The notes beneath the pieces are model-generated. The model made no database searches. It was not told where the DNA came from and saw only the letters and a list, made by a program, of their open reading frames with translations. Below, piece after piece: positions 37,775 to 46,290 of a stretch of 64,000 nt of DNA. Each line of letters opens with the position of its first letter. Position 1 is the stretch's first letter. The stretch is from assembly GCF_015277675.1 (NCBI RefSeq), contig NZ_JADHEC010000021.1, forward strand, positions 1 to 64,000. Direction: 5' to 3'. A program made the translations under genes and the position numbers. The DNA comes from Flavobacterium soyangense (GTDB lineage: Bacteria > Bacteroidota > Bacteroidia > Flavobacteriales > Flavobacteriaceae).

Positions 37775-40222
37775 CTACTCTTTCATAAACTTACTTGAAA
37801 ACTTTTCTTCTCCTGAAAACGCCTCGATAATATACATTCCATTTGCCAAATGCGCTACATCAACTTGACTTGTATTTTGTGTTTGTTCCAACACTTTTTT
37901 ACCTGTTAAATCAATAATGCAAACTTTATCAAGAGTAGTATTGTTTGGTGTTTGAATATCTAGAAATGAGTTGGCAGGATTAGGATATAGCTTTAACACT
38001 TGCTTATTAAAAGTAGTTATGCCAAGTGTAGTAGTTGCAATAACCACCGTTGCACTACTGCTACCGGCGACATTATAGGCAGTTACAGTATAGCTAGTAG
38101 CTACTGAAGCTACTGTAGGTGTGCCACTAATAATTCCTGTTGTGTTGTCAAAATTCAAACCCGCTGCTAATACAGGAGCAATGGTATATCCAGTAGCTAA
38201 AATTTTTCTAACTTTATAATTGTTCCTATCGGCTACATACACATTGCCTGCAAAATCAACTTCCACACCTGAAGGATTAAAAAAACTCGCTGCTGCACCC
38301 GTGTCATCAGTTGCCCCAATAACACCACTCCCTGCCACGGTAGTTACAACTCCTGCTGGGGTTATTTTTCGGATTTTTCGATTACTAGTATCCGCTACAT
38401 ACACATTGAATGCCGAGTCAACCGTCACGCCTAAAGGATTATAAAAACTCGCCGCTGTACCTGTGTCATCTGCTGCCCCAATAGCACCACTCCCTGCCAG
38501 GGTAGTTACAACTCCTGCGGGGGTAATTTTTCGGATTTTATTATTACCTGCGTCAGCTACATACACATTGCCTCCTGCATCAACGGCTAAGTTGTAAGGA
38601 TATTTAAAACTTGCCGATGCGCCTGTACCGTCTGTCGACCCAATGGTGCCAATTCCTGCCAAGGTAGTTACCACTCCTGCGACGGTAATTTTTCTAACTT
38701 TATTATTGCTCTGATCGGCTATATACACATTGCCTGCAGAATCAACCGCCACGCCTGAAGGATTATAAAAACTCGCTGCTGTACCTGTGCCATCAGCTGC
38801 TCCAGCAATACCAGTTCCTGCAAAGGTAGTTACCAATCCTACTGGGGTTATTTTTCGAATTTTTTGATTGCCTACATCAGCTACATACACATTACCTGCC
38901 AAATCTACTGCAACTCCAGTAGGAGTTTTAAAACTCGCTCCTATCCCCGTGCCATCAGCTGTCCCAGCAATACCACTTCCGGCCAAAGTAGTAACCACAC
39001 CTGCGAGGGAAATTTTTCGGATTCTATTATTAAATGTATCGGCTACATACACATTACCCGCTGAATCAACAGTTACATCCAAAGGTTCATTTAAACTCAC
39101 ATTTGTGCCAAGCCCATCTGTAGAACCAGGATTACTTTGATCCCCAGCCAAGGTAGCTACTACTCCTGCTGGGGTAATTTTTCGGATTTTATCATTAACC
39201 CTATCTGCTACATACACATTACCTGCAGAATCAACCGCCACGCCTGAAGGATTATAAAAACTCGCTGCTGTACCTGTGCCATCTATTGCCCCAATAACAC
39301 CACTCCCAGCCAAGGTAGTTACCACTCCTGCAGGGCTAATTTTTCTAACTTTATTATTGCTCTGATCGGCTACATACACATTACCAGCACTGTCAACTGC
39401 TACATCGGCAGGGCCATTAAAACTAGCTGCATAACCTGTACCGTCCGCTGAACCAGCGGTATTACTCACATTGCCTGCAAAGGTTGCAATAATTCCCGTA
39501 GAAGTGATTTTTTGAATTTGATTATGGCCGTAATCAGCTACATATACATTGCCTGCGGTGTCAACAGAAACGCCTGTAGGATAATTAAAACTTACAGCTA
39601 AAGTAGTTACCACTCCAGAGGAGGTAATTTTACGGACGGCATTATTCATAGAATCTGCTACATACACATTACCAGCCGAGTCAACAGCCACGCCATAAGG
39701 ATTATTAAAACTCGCAGATGTACCTATGCCGTTTACAAACCCATTAGTTCCACTACCCGCAAAAGTTGTTACAACTCCTGCTGGGGTGATTTTTCGAATT
39801 CTATTATTCATAGAATCAGCCACATAAACATTGCCTGCAGAATCAACAATCACATCTGTAGGATTATTAAAACTTGCAGCCATACCTATTCCGTCTGCTG
39901 AACCAGCTATTCCACTTCCTGCAAATGTAGTTACCACTCCTAAAGGAGTAATTTTTCGAATTTTATTATTTTTATAATCAGCTACATACACATTACCTGC
40001 TGAATCAACAGACACTCCTGAAGGCCAGGAAAAGCTTGCTGCAACAAAAGGACTGCCTACTTGTCCATAAATTGTTGCAGGAACTGCACCACCTGTGTTT
40101 ATGGGGCTTAATGGAGTTATGACAGTTCCCGTACCAAAAGTTTGTGTTCCAGTAGGATAACTAATGTTTGGGGCTTGTGCAAATATTACTATACTGCTCC
40201 ATAAAAATAGTTGCTTTTTCAT
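37775..40222 (-). CDS. Secreted NHL-repeat protein with He_PIG-like domain and type IX sorting tail
   Basis: An 815-residue exported protein. After a short hydrophobic N-terminus (MKKQLFLWSSIVIFAQA) come 12 NHL-type repeats (about residues 69-690) of about 54 residues, each with a core like VDSAGNVYVADSMNNRIRKI followed by GVVTTLAGSG; the third is shortened to about 40. Twelve NHL units would make two six-bladed propellers. Then follows an immunoglobulin-like putative-Ig segment (GLNFDNTTGIISGTPTVAS) and a C-terminal Por secretion domain (LKLYPNPANSFLDIQ to FSSKFMKE), so the protein is exported by the type IX system. Its partner is unknown; adhesion or binding to an extracellular ligand is likely. 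Confidence 0.9.
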   Translation of the reverse strand: MKKQLFLWSSIVIFAQAPNISYPTGTQTFGTGTVITPLSPINTGGAVPATIYGQVGSPFVAASFSWPSGVSVDSAGNVYVADYKNNKIRKITPLGVVTTFAGSGIAGSADGIGMAASFNNPTDVIVDSAGNVYVADSMNNRIRKITPAGVVTTFAGSGTNGFVNGIGTSASFNNPYGVAVDSAGNVYVADSMNNAVRKITSSGVVTTLAVSFNYPTGVSVDTAGNVYVADYGHNQIQKITSTGIIATFAGNVSNTAGSADGTGYAASFNGPADVAVDSAGNVYVADQSNNKVRKISPAGVVTTLAGSGVIGAIDGTGTAASFYNPSGVAVDSAGNVYVADRVNDKIRKITPAGVVATLAGDQSNPGSTDGLGTNVSLNEPLDVTVDSAGNVYVADTFNNRIRKISLAGVVTTLAGSGIAGTADGTGIGASFKTPTGVAVDLAGNVYVADVGNQKIRKITPVGLVTTFAGTGIAGAADGTGTAASFYNPSGVAVDSAGNVYIADQSNNKVRKITVAGVVTTLAGIGTIGSTDGTGASASFKYPYNLAVDAGGNVYVADAGNNKIRKITPAGVVTTLAGSGAIGAADDTGTAASFYNPLGVTVDSAFNVYVADTSNRKIRKITPAGVVTTVAGSGVIGATDDTGAAASFFNPSGVEVDFAGNVYVADRNNYKVRKILATGYTIAPVLAAGLNFDNTTGIISGTPTVASVATSYTVTAYNVAGSSSATVVIATTTLGITTFNKQVLKLYPNPANSFLDIQTPNNTTLDKVCIIDLTGKKVLEQTQNTSQVDVAHLANGMYIIEAFSGEEKFSSKFMKE
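38200..40018 (-). repeat. In-frame tandem repeat array encoding the NHL propellers
   Basis: About 11-12 direct repeats with a period near 162 bp lie inside the NHL gene. Segments such as the complement of GTYTADCAGCCACATA-type cores recur almost unchanged at the nucleotide level, so the array probably expanded recently or is homogenised by recombination. All units keep the reading frame. Confidence 0.75.
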
Positions 40223-40243
40223 AATTTGAATATTACTTTGTAT

Positions 40244-40723
40244 TTATATATTGCTTAAAATCAGTTCGTGTATTTTAGTTATTCTATTTTTCCAATTCAC
40301 ATCTTGTTTAAATGAGTTAGGATCTTTTTCATCAACTAACGGTATAGGATTGATTCTTTCGGTGTATATTAGTTCGCTAAAATCATTTAAGTCTTTAATA
40401 GTGTTGAAGCCTTCTTTTCTTTCGCTTGTTCTTTTTGAAACTAATAAAAAGCTGATTTTAATATTAATTTCAAGGCAAATTTCTATCAAATCTTTCAAAG
40501 GCTTACCTTGTTCTGGCGGGGCTCCAGCAACCACAAGAATAAATTTTCCATTAACTTCAATTATAAAAGTATTGTTGTAAATATCGTTTACTTGAGCATT
40601 TTCTATTATTTTTTGATTCGTATTAAGCTTGTAAACTTTTGTGGGATTTAGCATTTTACATACTTCTGTGATGGTTGTGGATTTCCCTCCATCTTTTGTG
40701 CCAATTATTAAAATTGATTTCAT
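40244..40723 (-). CDS. Small P-loop NTPase-like protein
   Basis: A 159-residue cytoplasmic protein with an N-terminal Walker A motif (IIGTKDGGKSTTITEV, residues 6-21). A hydrophobic strand followed by AGAPPEQGKPL (near residue 67) sits where a Walker B or switch region would be but lacks the usual Asp. The C-terminal half has ISFLLVSKRTSERKEG, reminiscent of GTPase or MinD-like folds. I do not recognise a named family. It is divergent from an XRE regulator, with a 21-bp near-palindrome between the two, so the two genes probably form a module. Confidence 0.65.
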   Translation of the reverse strand: MKSILIIGTKDGGKSTTITEVCKMLNPTKVYKLNTNQKIIENAQVNDIYNNTFIIEVNGKFILVVAGAPPEQGKPLKDLIEICLEINIKISFLLVSKRTSERKEGFNTIKDLNDFSELIYTERINPIPLVDEKDPNSFKQDVNWKNRITKIHELILSNI

Positions 40724-40772
40724 GATTATAAAATTTTAACGCAACGAATATACGAAAAATTCTATAATATAG

Positions 40773-40793
40773 GGTACTTTATCATAGAGTACC
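40773..40793. promoter_or_regulatory. Near-perfect 21-bp palindrome between the P-loop and XRE genes
   Basis: Arms GGTACT (40773-40778) and AGTACC (40788-40793) are perfect, and the inner bases also pair except one T/G mismatch around a central C at 40783. It lies 50 bp from the minus-strand gene start and 31 bp from the XRE start, an ideal place for an XRE dimer to control both genes. Confidence 0.65.
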
Positions 40794-40824
40794 ATAGAAA
40801 AGAAAAAATAATGAGTTTTGAAGA

Positions 40825-41085
40825 ATGAAAAATTCTTCAAATAACAAAATAGAGGAACTAAATGCAATTGCTTTGCGATTGAAAGAACTACGAAAGTCGA
40901 AAGGATATTCTAATTACGAACACATTGCTTTTGAGTTAGGTATGAGTCGTTCTGCCTATTGGCGCATAGAAACAGGAGCAAATTTTGAATTAAAAACGCT
41001 GATAAAAATTTGCAGATTGCTTGATGTGAGTTTAGAGGAATTCTTTCAAGGAATTAAAATCCCAAATAACGCAGCTAATTTATAA
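40825..41085 (+). CDS. XRE-family helix-turn-helix regulator
   Basis: An 86-residue DNA-binding protein consisting almost wholly of a Cro/CI-type HTH: LRLKELRKSKGYSNYEHIA, then FELGMSRSAYWRIETGANFE and LIKICRLLDVSLEEFF. There is no effector domain. It likely binds the palindrome at 40773-40793 and regulates itself and the divergent P-loop protein. It ends 11 bp before the end of mfd, which is on the other strand. Confidence 0.9.
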   Translation: MKNSSNNKIEELNAIALRLKELRKSKGYSNYEHIAFELGMSRSAYWRIETGANFELKTLIKICRLLDVSLEEFFQGIKIPNNAANL

Positions 41086-41096
41086 AATTGAATCTC

Positions 41097-44000
41097 TTAA
41101 TCCTTCCCCAACATCTCCATCAACTCCAAAGCCCTTCTCGTAGTTTTTACATTCTCGAAAGTCAATAAAAGTCTTAATCCAGCTGGAGTTTGTTTTTCTT
41201 TCATCACACAAATAGCGCTATTTTTTTGGACAAACTGCAACATTTGTTGGAAACGTTTCGAAGTGTAATAATCCGAGTTTTGGTCGGCAACAAAATAGCC
41301 GATCATCTTGCCTTTTTTCATCACCAGTTTTTCGATTCCCACTTTGGTGGCAACCCATTTGATGCGAATACTGTTCATTAAAGCAAGTGCTCTGGGCGGC
41401 ATTGGACCAAAACGGTCAATCAATTTGTTTTGGAAAATAACCAATTCTTCCTCGTTGGTCACATTGCCCAGTTCGTTGTACAAACTCAATCGTTCCGTAA
41501 CATTGTTGATGTATTCGTCCGAAAACAACAACTCAAAATCGGTGTCGATTTGAAGGTCTTTTACGTATTCTTTCTCTACTCCGCTATCTTCGTTTTCATA
41601 CAAATCCTTGAATTCATTTTCCTTCAATTCATCAATGGCCTCGTTCATGATTTTTTGATAGGTGTCAAAACCTATTTCGTTGATAAAGCCAGATTGTTCG
41701 CCTCCCAATAAATCTCCGGCGCCACGAATTTCCAAATCCTTCATCGCAATGTTGAAACCGCTTCCTAGTTCCGAAAATTGTTCCAAAGCCTGAATTCGTT
41801 TTCGAGCATCATCCGTCATCGCCGAATACGGCGGACAAATGAAATAACAAAATGCTTTCTTGTTGCTACGCCCTACCCGACCACGCATTTGGTGCAAATC
41901 GGACAGCCCAAAATTATTGGCATTATTGATAAAAATAGTATTGGCATTTGGAACATCCAATCCGCTTTCGATAATGGTGGTGGCCACCAAAACGTCGAAT
42001 TCGCCGTTCATAAAGGCCAACATCAATTCCTCAAGTTTATGACCTTCCATTTGCCCATGACCAATTCCAACTCGGGCATCGGGAACCAAACGCTGAATCA
42101 TTCCGGCCACTTCCTTGATGTTTTCTATTCGGTTATTGACGAAGAAAACCTGTCCGTTGCGCTGAATTTCATACGAAATCGCATCCCGAATCAACTCTTC
42201 GCTAAAACCAACAACATTCGTTTCTATTGGATACCGATTGGGCGGCGGCGTTGTAATCACCGATAAATCACGGGCTGCCATTAACGAAAACTGCAAGGTT
42301 CTCGGGATTGGTGTTGCCGTCAATGTCAGCGTATCAATATTGGCAGCGATGGTTTTGAGTTTGTCTTTTACGTTGACTCCAAATTTTTGCTCCTCGTCCA
42401 CAATCAACAATCCCAAATCTTTGAAAACCACATTTTTGTTTACCAATTGGTGGGTTCCAATGACAATATCGAGTTTTCCCTCGGCAAGTTGTTTGAGGGT
42501 TTCCGCTTTTTGTTTGGCGGTTCTAAAACGGTTTAAATAGCCCACAGAAACCGGCATATCTTTCAATCTTTCGGTAAAAGTCCGGTAATGTTGGTATGCC
42601 AAAATCGTCGTTGGAACTAAAACCGCAACTTGTTTTGAATTGTCAACGGCTTTGAAAGCGGCGCGAATGGCAACTTCGGTTTTACCAAAACCTACATCAC
42701 CACAAACCAATCGATCCATCGGGCGGTCGCTTTCCATATCAGCTTTGACTTCCGCGGTTGATTTGGTTTGATCAGGCGTGTCTTCATAAATGAAGGAACT
42801 TTCTAGTTCGTTTTGTAAGTAACTGTCAGGCGCAAACTGGAATCCTTTTTCCAATCTACGTTTAGCGTACAATTGAATCAAATTGAACGCAATATGTTTG
42901 ACTCTCGCCTTGGTTTTTTGCTTCAGAATCTTCCAGGCGTTCGAACCGAGTTTATAAATTTTAGGCGGCGTTCCGTCTTTTCCTGTATATTTCGAAATCT
43001 TGTAAAGCGAATGAATACTCACATAAACAATGTCATTATCAGCATAAACCAGTTTGATCGCTTCCTGGGTTTTGCCTTCGACCTGAATTTTTTGCAAACC
43101 GCCAAATTTCCCGATTCCGTGATCGATATGCGTCACATAATCGCCAACGGACAAAGCGGTGAGTTCTTTTAAAGTGATATTTTGCTTCTTCGAATAATTG
43201 CTTTTGAGGTTAAATTTATGGTAACGTTCAAAAATCTGGTGGTCGGTGTAACAGGCAATTTGGTTTTCTTCGTCAATAAAACCTTGGTATAATGGCAACA
43301 CAATCGTGTTATATTGTTTTCGAATATTCTCGGAATTGGCTTCGTCCAAAGTTTCGAATATATCGTGAAACCGTTTGGCTTGATTTTCATTCGAACAAAA
43401 CAAATAATTCTTGTAACCGTTAAAATGATTGTCATTCAAATTATTCAGCAACAAATCAAATTGTTTGTTGAATGACGGCTGAGGTTTGATGTGAAAATCG
43501 AACGCTTTATCTGTTTTATAAATAGGTTTTGAACTCAATTCCGCAATTGAAAAATTGAGACTTTTCTTAATGAACTCCGCCTGATTCAGGAACAATTGAC
43601 TTGGTTCTATATGGTTTACGGTGGCATCGAGGTTTCCGAAAATTTCTGTGGCTTTTGCAAATAATTTATCTAATTTAGAGAAAAGCAAATCAGTATTTTG
43701 AATGAAAATAATGGTTTTGTCATTAATATATTCCAAAAAACTTTCTCGGTTTTCCTGAAAGAATTTGTTTTCGACATTGGGAATTATCGTGATTTTCTTC
43801 TGTTTTTCGATGGAGAGTTGTGTTTCCACATCAAAGCTTCGAATGCTGTCCACTTCATTGCCGAAAAACTCTATTCGGTACGGATTATCATTCGAAAAAG
43901 AAAACACATCGACAATTCCGCCACGAACCGAGAACTCCCCGGGTTCCGTAATAAAATCGACTCTTTTGAATTCGTATTCAAACAAAACTTCGTTGATAAA

Positions 44001-44462
44001 ATCGATGGAAACTTTGTCGCCAACGGAAACTTTCAAAGTGTTTTTATCGAGTTCTTTTCGAGTAACCACTTTTTCGAAAAGTGCCTCGGGATAGGTGACA
44101 ATAATCGCAGGTTTTTTGCGGGAATTGATGCGGTTCAATACTTCGGCACGAAGCAAAATATTGGCATTATCAGTATCTTCTATTTGGTACGGACGACGGT
44201 AAGAACCGGGATAAAAAAGCACGTCTTCTTCGCCAATCATTTGCTCCAAATCATTCAAATAATAAGCGGCTTCTTCCTTGTCATTAAGTATAACTAAAAA
44301 AGGTTTTTCGGTATTTTTGAAAAGGGATTGCACCACAAATGACAGCGACGAACCTATCAATCCGCTAAGCTGGATTTTTTGTTCGGCTTGTTGTAAACTA
44401 TCGACAATTTGCTTGATTTTTGGCGAATTATCGTAGGTCTTGTATAAGATTGCTTTACTCAA
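41097..44462 (-). CDS. mfd: Transcription-repair coupling factor
   Basis: Superfamily 2 DNA translocase that releases RNA polymerase stalled at lesions and recruits UvrA. The UvrB-like N-terminal region is followed by the RNA-polymerase-interaction (CarD-like) domain (VGDYVTHIDHGIGKFGGLQK), the helicase core with Walker A (LVCGDVGFGKTEVAIRAAF), DEEQ (LLIVDEEQKFGV), TLTATPIPRTLQ and RGRVGRSNKKAFCYF, and the TRCF C-terminal domain. I prefer a TTG start at 44462, giving MSKAILYKTYDNSPKI, over an ATG 30 bp upstream that adds residues unlike the family N-terminus. Either start overlaps the upstream lipoprotein gene. Length 1121 residues. Confidence 0.95.
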   Translation of the reverse strand: MSKAILYKTYDNSPKIKQIVDSLQQAEQKIQLSGLIGSSLSFVVQSLFKNTEKPFLVILNDKEEAAYYLNDLEQMIGEEDVLFYPGSYRRPYQIEDTDNANILLRAEVLNRINSRKKPAIIVTYPEALFEKVVTRKELDKNTLKVSVGDKVSIDFINEVLFEYEFKRVDFITEPGEFSVRGGIVDVFSFSNDNPYRIEFFGNEVDSIRSFDVETQLSIEKQKKITIIPNVENKFFQENRESFLEYINDKTIIFIQNTDLLFSKLDKLFAKATEIFGNLDATVNHIEPSQLFLNQAEFIKKSLNFSIAELSSKPIYKTDKAFDFHIKPQPSFNKQFDLLLNNLNDNHFNGYKNYLFCSNENQAKRFHDIFETLDEANSENIRKQYNTIVLPLYQGFIDEENQIACYTDHQIFERYHKFNLKSNYSKKQNITLKELTALSVGDYVTHIDHGIGKFGGLQKIQVEGKTQEAIKLVYADNDIVYVSIHSLYKISKYTGKDGTPPKIYKLGSNAWKILKQKTKARVKHIAFNLIQLYAKRRLEKGFQFAPDSYLQNELESSFIYEDTPDQTKSTAEVKADMESDRPMDRLVCGDVGFGKTEVAIRAAFKAVDNSKQVAVLVPTTILAYQHYRTFTERLKDMPVSVGYLNRFRTAKQKAETLKQLAEGKLDIVIGTHQLVNKNVVFKDLGLLIVDEEQKFGVNVKDKLKTIAANIDTLTLTATPIPRTLQFSLMAARDLSVITTPPPNRYPIETNVVGFSEELIRDAISYEIQRNGQVFFVNNRIENIKEVAGMIQRLVPDARVGIGHGQMEGHKLEELMLAFMNGEFDVLVATTIIESGLDVPNANTIFINNANNFGLSDLHQMRGRVGRSNKKAFCYFICPPYSAMTDDARKRIQALEQFSELGSGFNIAMKDLEIRGAGDLLGGEQSGFINEIGFDTYQKIMNEAIDELKENEFKDLYENEDSGVEKEYVKDLQIDTDFELLFSDEYINNVTERLSLYNELGNVTNEEELVIFQNKLIDRFGPMPPRALALMNSIRIKWVATKVGIEKLVMKKGKMIGYFVADQNSDYYTSKRFQQMLQFVQKNSAICVMKEKQTPAGLRLLLTFENVKTTRRALELMEMLGKD

Positions 44463-45057
44463 CGTGAGGCAGATTTGGATCAGGTTTAACATTTGGAATT
44501 GCTCTTGCAGTATCCAGCATTTTTAATAAATCGGATTCTCCTTCTTCAAGCGGAATTTTACTTTTTTGAACAATTTTATCCATTTGATTTTGCAAGGAAA
44601 CTAATTCTTCGTTGATTTCGCCAACCAAAACAAGTACTTTCTGGTCGGGAATGTCATTCAAATGGATGAATAAATCCAACATCCTTACTTTGGTAACAAG
44701 AGTCGAAATTCGGGCTTTTATTTGTGGTTTGTTGAATTCTACTGGCGTAAAATTATTTAATGCCATTGCTTTTTTGGAAAGTTCTGTTGATTTTTTTTGG
44801 AAAGCACCAATAGTCCTCTTGGGTTTTTGATCCAATTCCGCCAAAAACAAACGCCACTCGTTCCAGGATAAGGTATTAGCTTTTGAAGTTGCATTGATGG
44901 GATTTGTATTAAAAACCCAGCCTTTATTGATATTCTCAAAAATGACTTCCTTCTTTTTGGCTGCTTTCTCGGTTTCAACAAGTCGTTTTTCAGTATCGTT
45001 TTTACACGAAAACAAAACAAAGACCAGAGAAAAGAGATATATAAATTTAAATTTCAT
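44455..45057 (-). CDS. Hypothetical lipoprotein upstream of mfd
   Basis: A 200-residue exported lipoprotein: signal peptide with lipobox Cys in LVFVLFSC (residue 17) followed by a charged, helical body (KRLVETEKAAKKKEVIFENI, KPKRTIGAFQKKSTELSKKA). The ATG at 45057 gives the proper signal peptide; a start at 45078 would add seven residues. Its stop codon overlaps the proposed mfd start by 8 bp, so the two are co-transcribed, although no functional link is apparent. I do not recognise the family. Confidence 0.75.
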   Translation of the reverse strand: MKFKFIYLFSLVFVLFSCKNDTEKRLVETEKAAKKKEVIFENINKGWVFNTNPINATSKANTLSWNEWRLFLAELDQKPKRTIGAFQKKSTELSKKAMALNNFTPVEFNKPQIKARISTLVTKVRMLDLFIHLNDIPDQKVLVLVGEINEELVSLQNQMDKIVQKSKIPLEEGESDLLKMLDTARAIPNVKPDPNLPHVE

Positions 45058-45121
45058 TTGTAATTTCTTAAGATGCAAAGTTACAAAGTAAATTTACAAT
45101 TACGAATTACAACTTCAGAAT

Positions 45122-45147
45122 AAGAATCTGATATCCCGCAGATTCTT
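45122..45147. promoter_or_regulatory. Inverted repeat in the divergent lipoprotein/tdh promoter region
   Basis: Perfect 9-bp arms AAGAATCTG (45122-45130) and CAGATTCTT (45139-45147) with an 8-bp spacer lie in the 222-bp region between the divergent lipoprotein-mfd unit and the threonine dehydrogenase gene. It could be an operator. Confidence 0.35.
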
Positions 45148-45252
45148 TTCTTAAATTTACAATAGAAAAATTAAGAAATTAAACAAGATTATTACTGTCA
45201 TTTTACTAAATTTGAAAGATTTTTCGTGAAATTTAAATGTTTACGAAAACGT

Positions 45253-45260
45253 TATCTTTG
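45253..45260 (+). promoter_or_regulatory. Bacteroidota -7 promoter element of tdh
   Basis: TATCTTTG fits TAnnTTTG and lies 20 bp before the tdh ATG, so the leader would be about 13 nt. No clear TTTG -33 element is seen at the usual distance. Confidence 0.4.
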
Positions 45261-45279
45261 TTTTTTTAAAATCATAAAA

Positions 45280-46218
45280 ATGAATCCTAAAATACTGATT
45301 ATAGGTGCTTGCGGGCAAATTGGAACAGAACTTACCCATAAACTTCGGCAACTATACGGAACCGAAAATGTCATTGCTTCCGATATTAGAAAGCTAAATA
45401 ACGACATTGTAAATACCGGAACTTTTGAAGTCGTAAATGCATTGGATTTTAATCAGATTGAACATCTTGTCGAAATTCATCAAATAACCGATATCTATTT
45501 GATGGCCGCATTGCTATCGGCAACAGCCGAAAAAAACCCTGCATTTGCTTGGGATTTGAATATGAATTCGTTGTTTCACGTATTGAATTTGGCGAAAGCC
45601 AAGAAAATAAAAAAAATATTCTGGCCATCAAGCATCGCTGTATTTGGACCTACAACTCCGCGGGAAAATACTCCGCAATATACTATTATGGAACCTTCAA
45701 CGGTTTATGGAATCAGCAAGCAGTCTGGCGAAAGATGGTGCGAATATTACCATTCTCATTTTGGTGTTGATGTGCGAAGTGTGCGATATCCCGGATTAAT
45801 TAGCTGGTCAACTCCTCCGGGTGGCGGAACGACAGATTATGCTGTGGATATTTATCATAAAGCATTGAGTGATAGAAAATACGAGTGCTTTTTATCCTCA
45901 GAAACAAAAATGCCAATGATGTATATGGACGACGCCATTGCTGCAACAATCCGAATCATGCAAGCGCCGGCGGAACAAATCAAGATTCGTTCCTCTTATA
46001 ATTTAGCGGCAATAAGTTTTACTCCGACCGAGATTGCGGCTGAAATAAAAAAACATATTCCTGATTTTACTGTAACATATCGTCCTGATTTTCGTCAAAC
46101 AATCGCCGATAGTTGGCCCGCAAGCATTGATGATTCTCACGCCAGAGAAGACTGGAACTGGCATCACGAGTTCAATTTAGAAAGTATGACTGTCGATATG
46201 TTGAAGAATCTGCGATAA
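45280..46218 (+). CDS. tdh: L-threonine 3-dehydrogenase, short-chain (epimerase-like) type
   Basis: NAD-dependent oxidation of L-threonine to 2-amino-3-ketobutyrate. The fold is that of UDP-galactose epimerase: ILIIGACGQIGTELTHKLRQ at the N-terminus, FWPSSIAVFGPTTPRENTPQ, the catalytic Tyr and Lys in STVYGISKQSGERW, and RYPGLISWSTPPGGGTTDYA, a stretch I associate with the flavobacterial TDHs such as that of F. frigidimaris. The ATG at 45280 follows a promoter element at 45253; an in-frame start at 45226 would lie upstream of it. The length of 312 residues matches the family. An ordinary NDP-sugar epimerase is the alternative, but the ASA/GGGTTDYA region argues against it. Confidence 0.88.
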   Translation: MNPKILIIGACGQIGTELTHKLRQLYGTENVIASDIRKLNNDIVNTGTFEVVNALDFNQIEHLVEIHQITDIYLMAALLSATAEKNPAFAWDLNMNSLFHVLNLAKAKKIKKIFWPSSIAVFGPTTPRENTPQYTIMEPSTVYGISKQSGERWCEYYHSHFGVDVRSVRYPGLISWSTPPGGGTTDYAVDIYHKALSDRKYECFLSSETKMPMMYMDDAIAATIRIMQAPAEQIKIRSSYNLAAISFTPTEIAAEIKKHIPDFTVTYRPDFRQTIADSWPASIDDSHAREDWNWHHEFNLESMTVDMLKNLR

Positions 46219-46290
46219 AGAAATTGCTTTAAAAAAAACTTATATTTATCTAAAAATTACTACCCATAAATCATAAATCAACTAAAACTA

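Noticed and set aside
38200..40018. CRISPR-like regular repeats
   Set aside because: Period is about 162 bp without spacers and every unit is in frame as NHL repeats of one protein.
43698..44297. 199-codon plus-strand frame inside mfd
   Set aside because: Antisense to mfd, rich in Phe and Asn from complementary codons, no motif.
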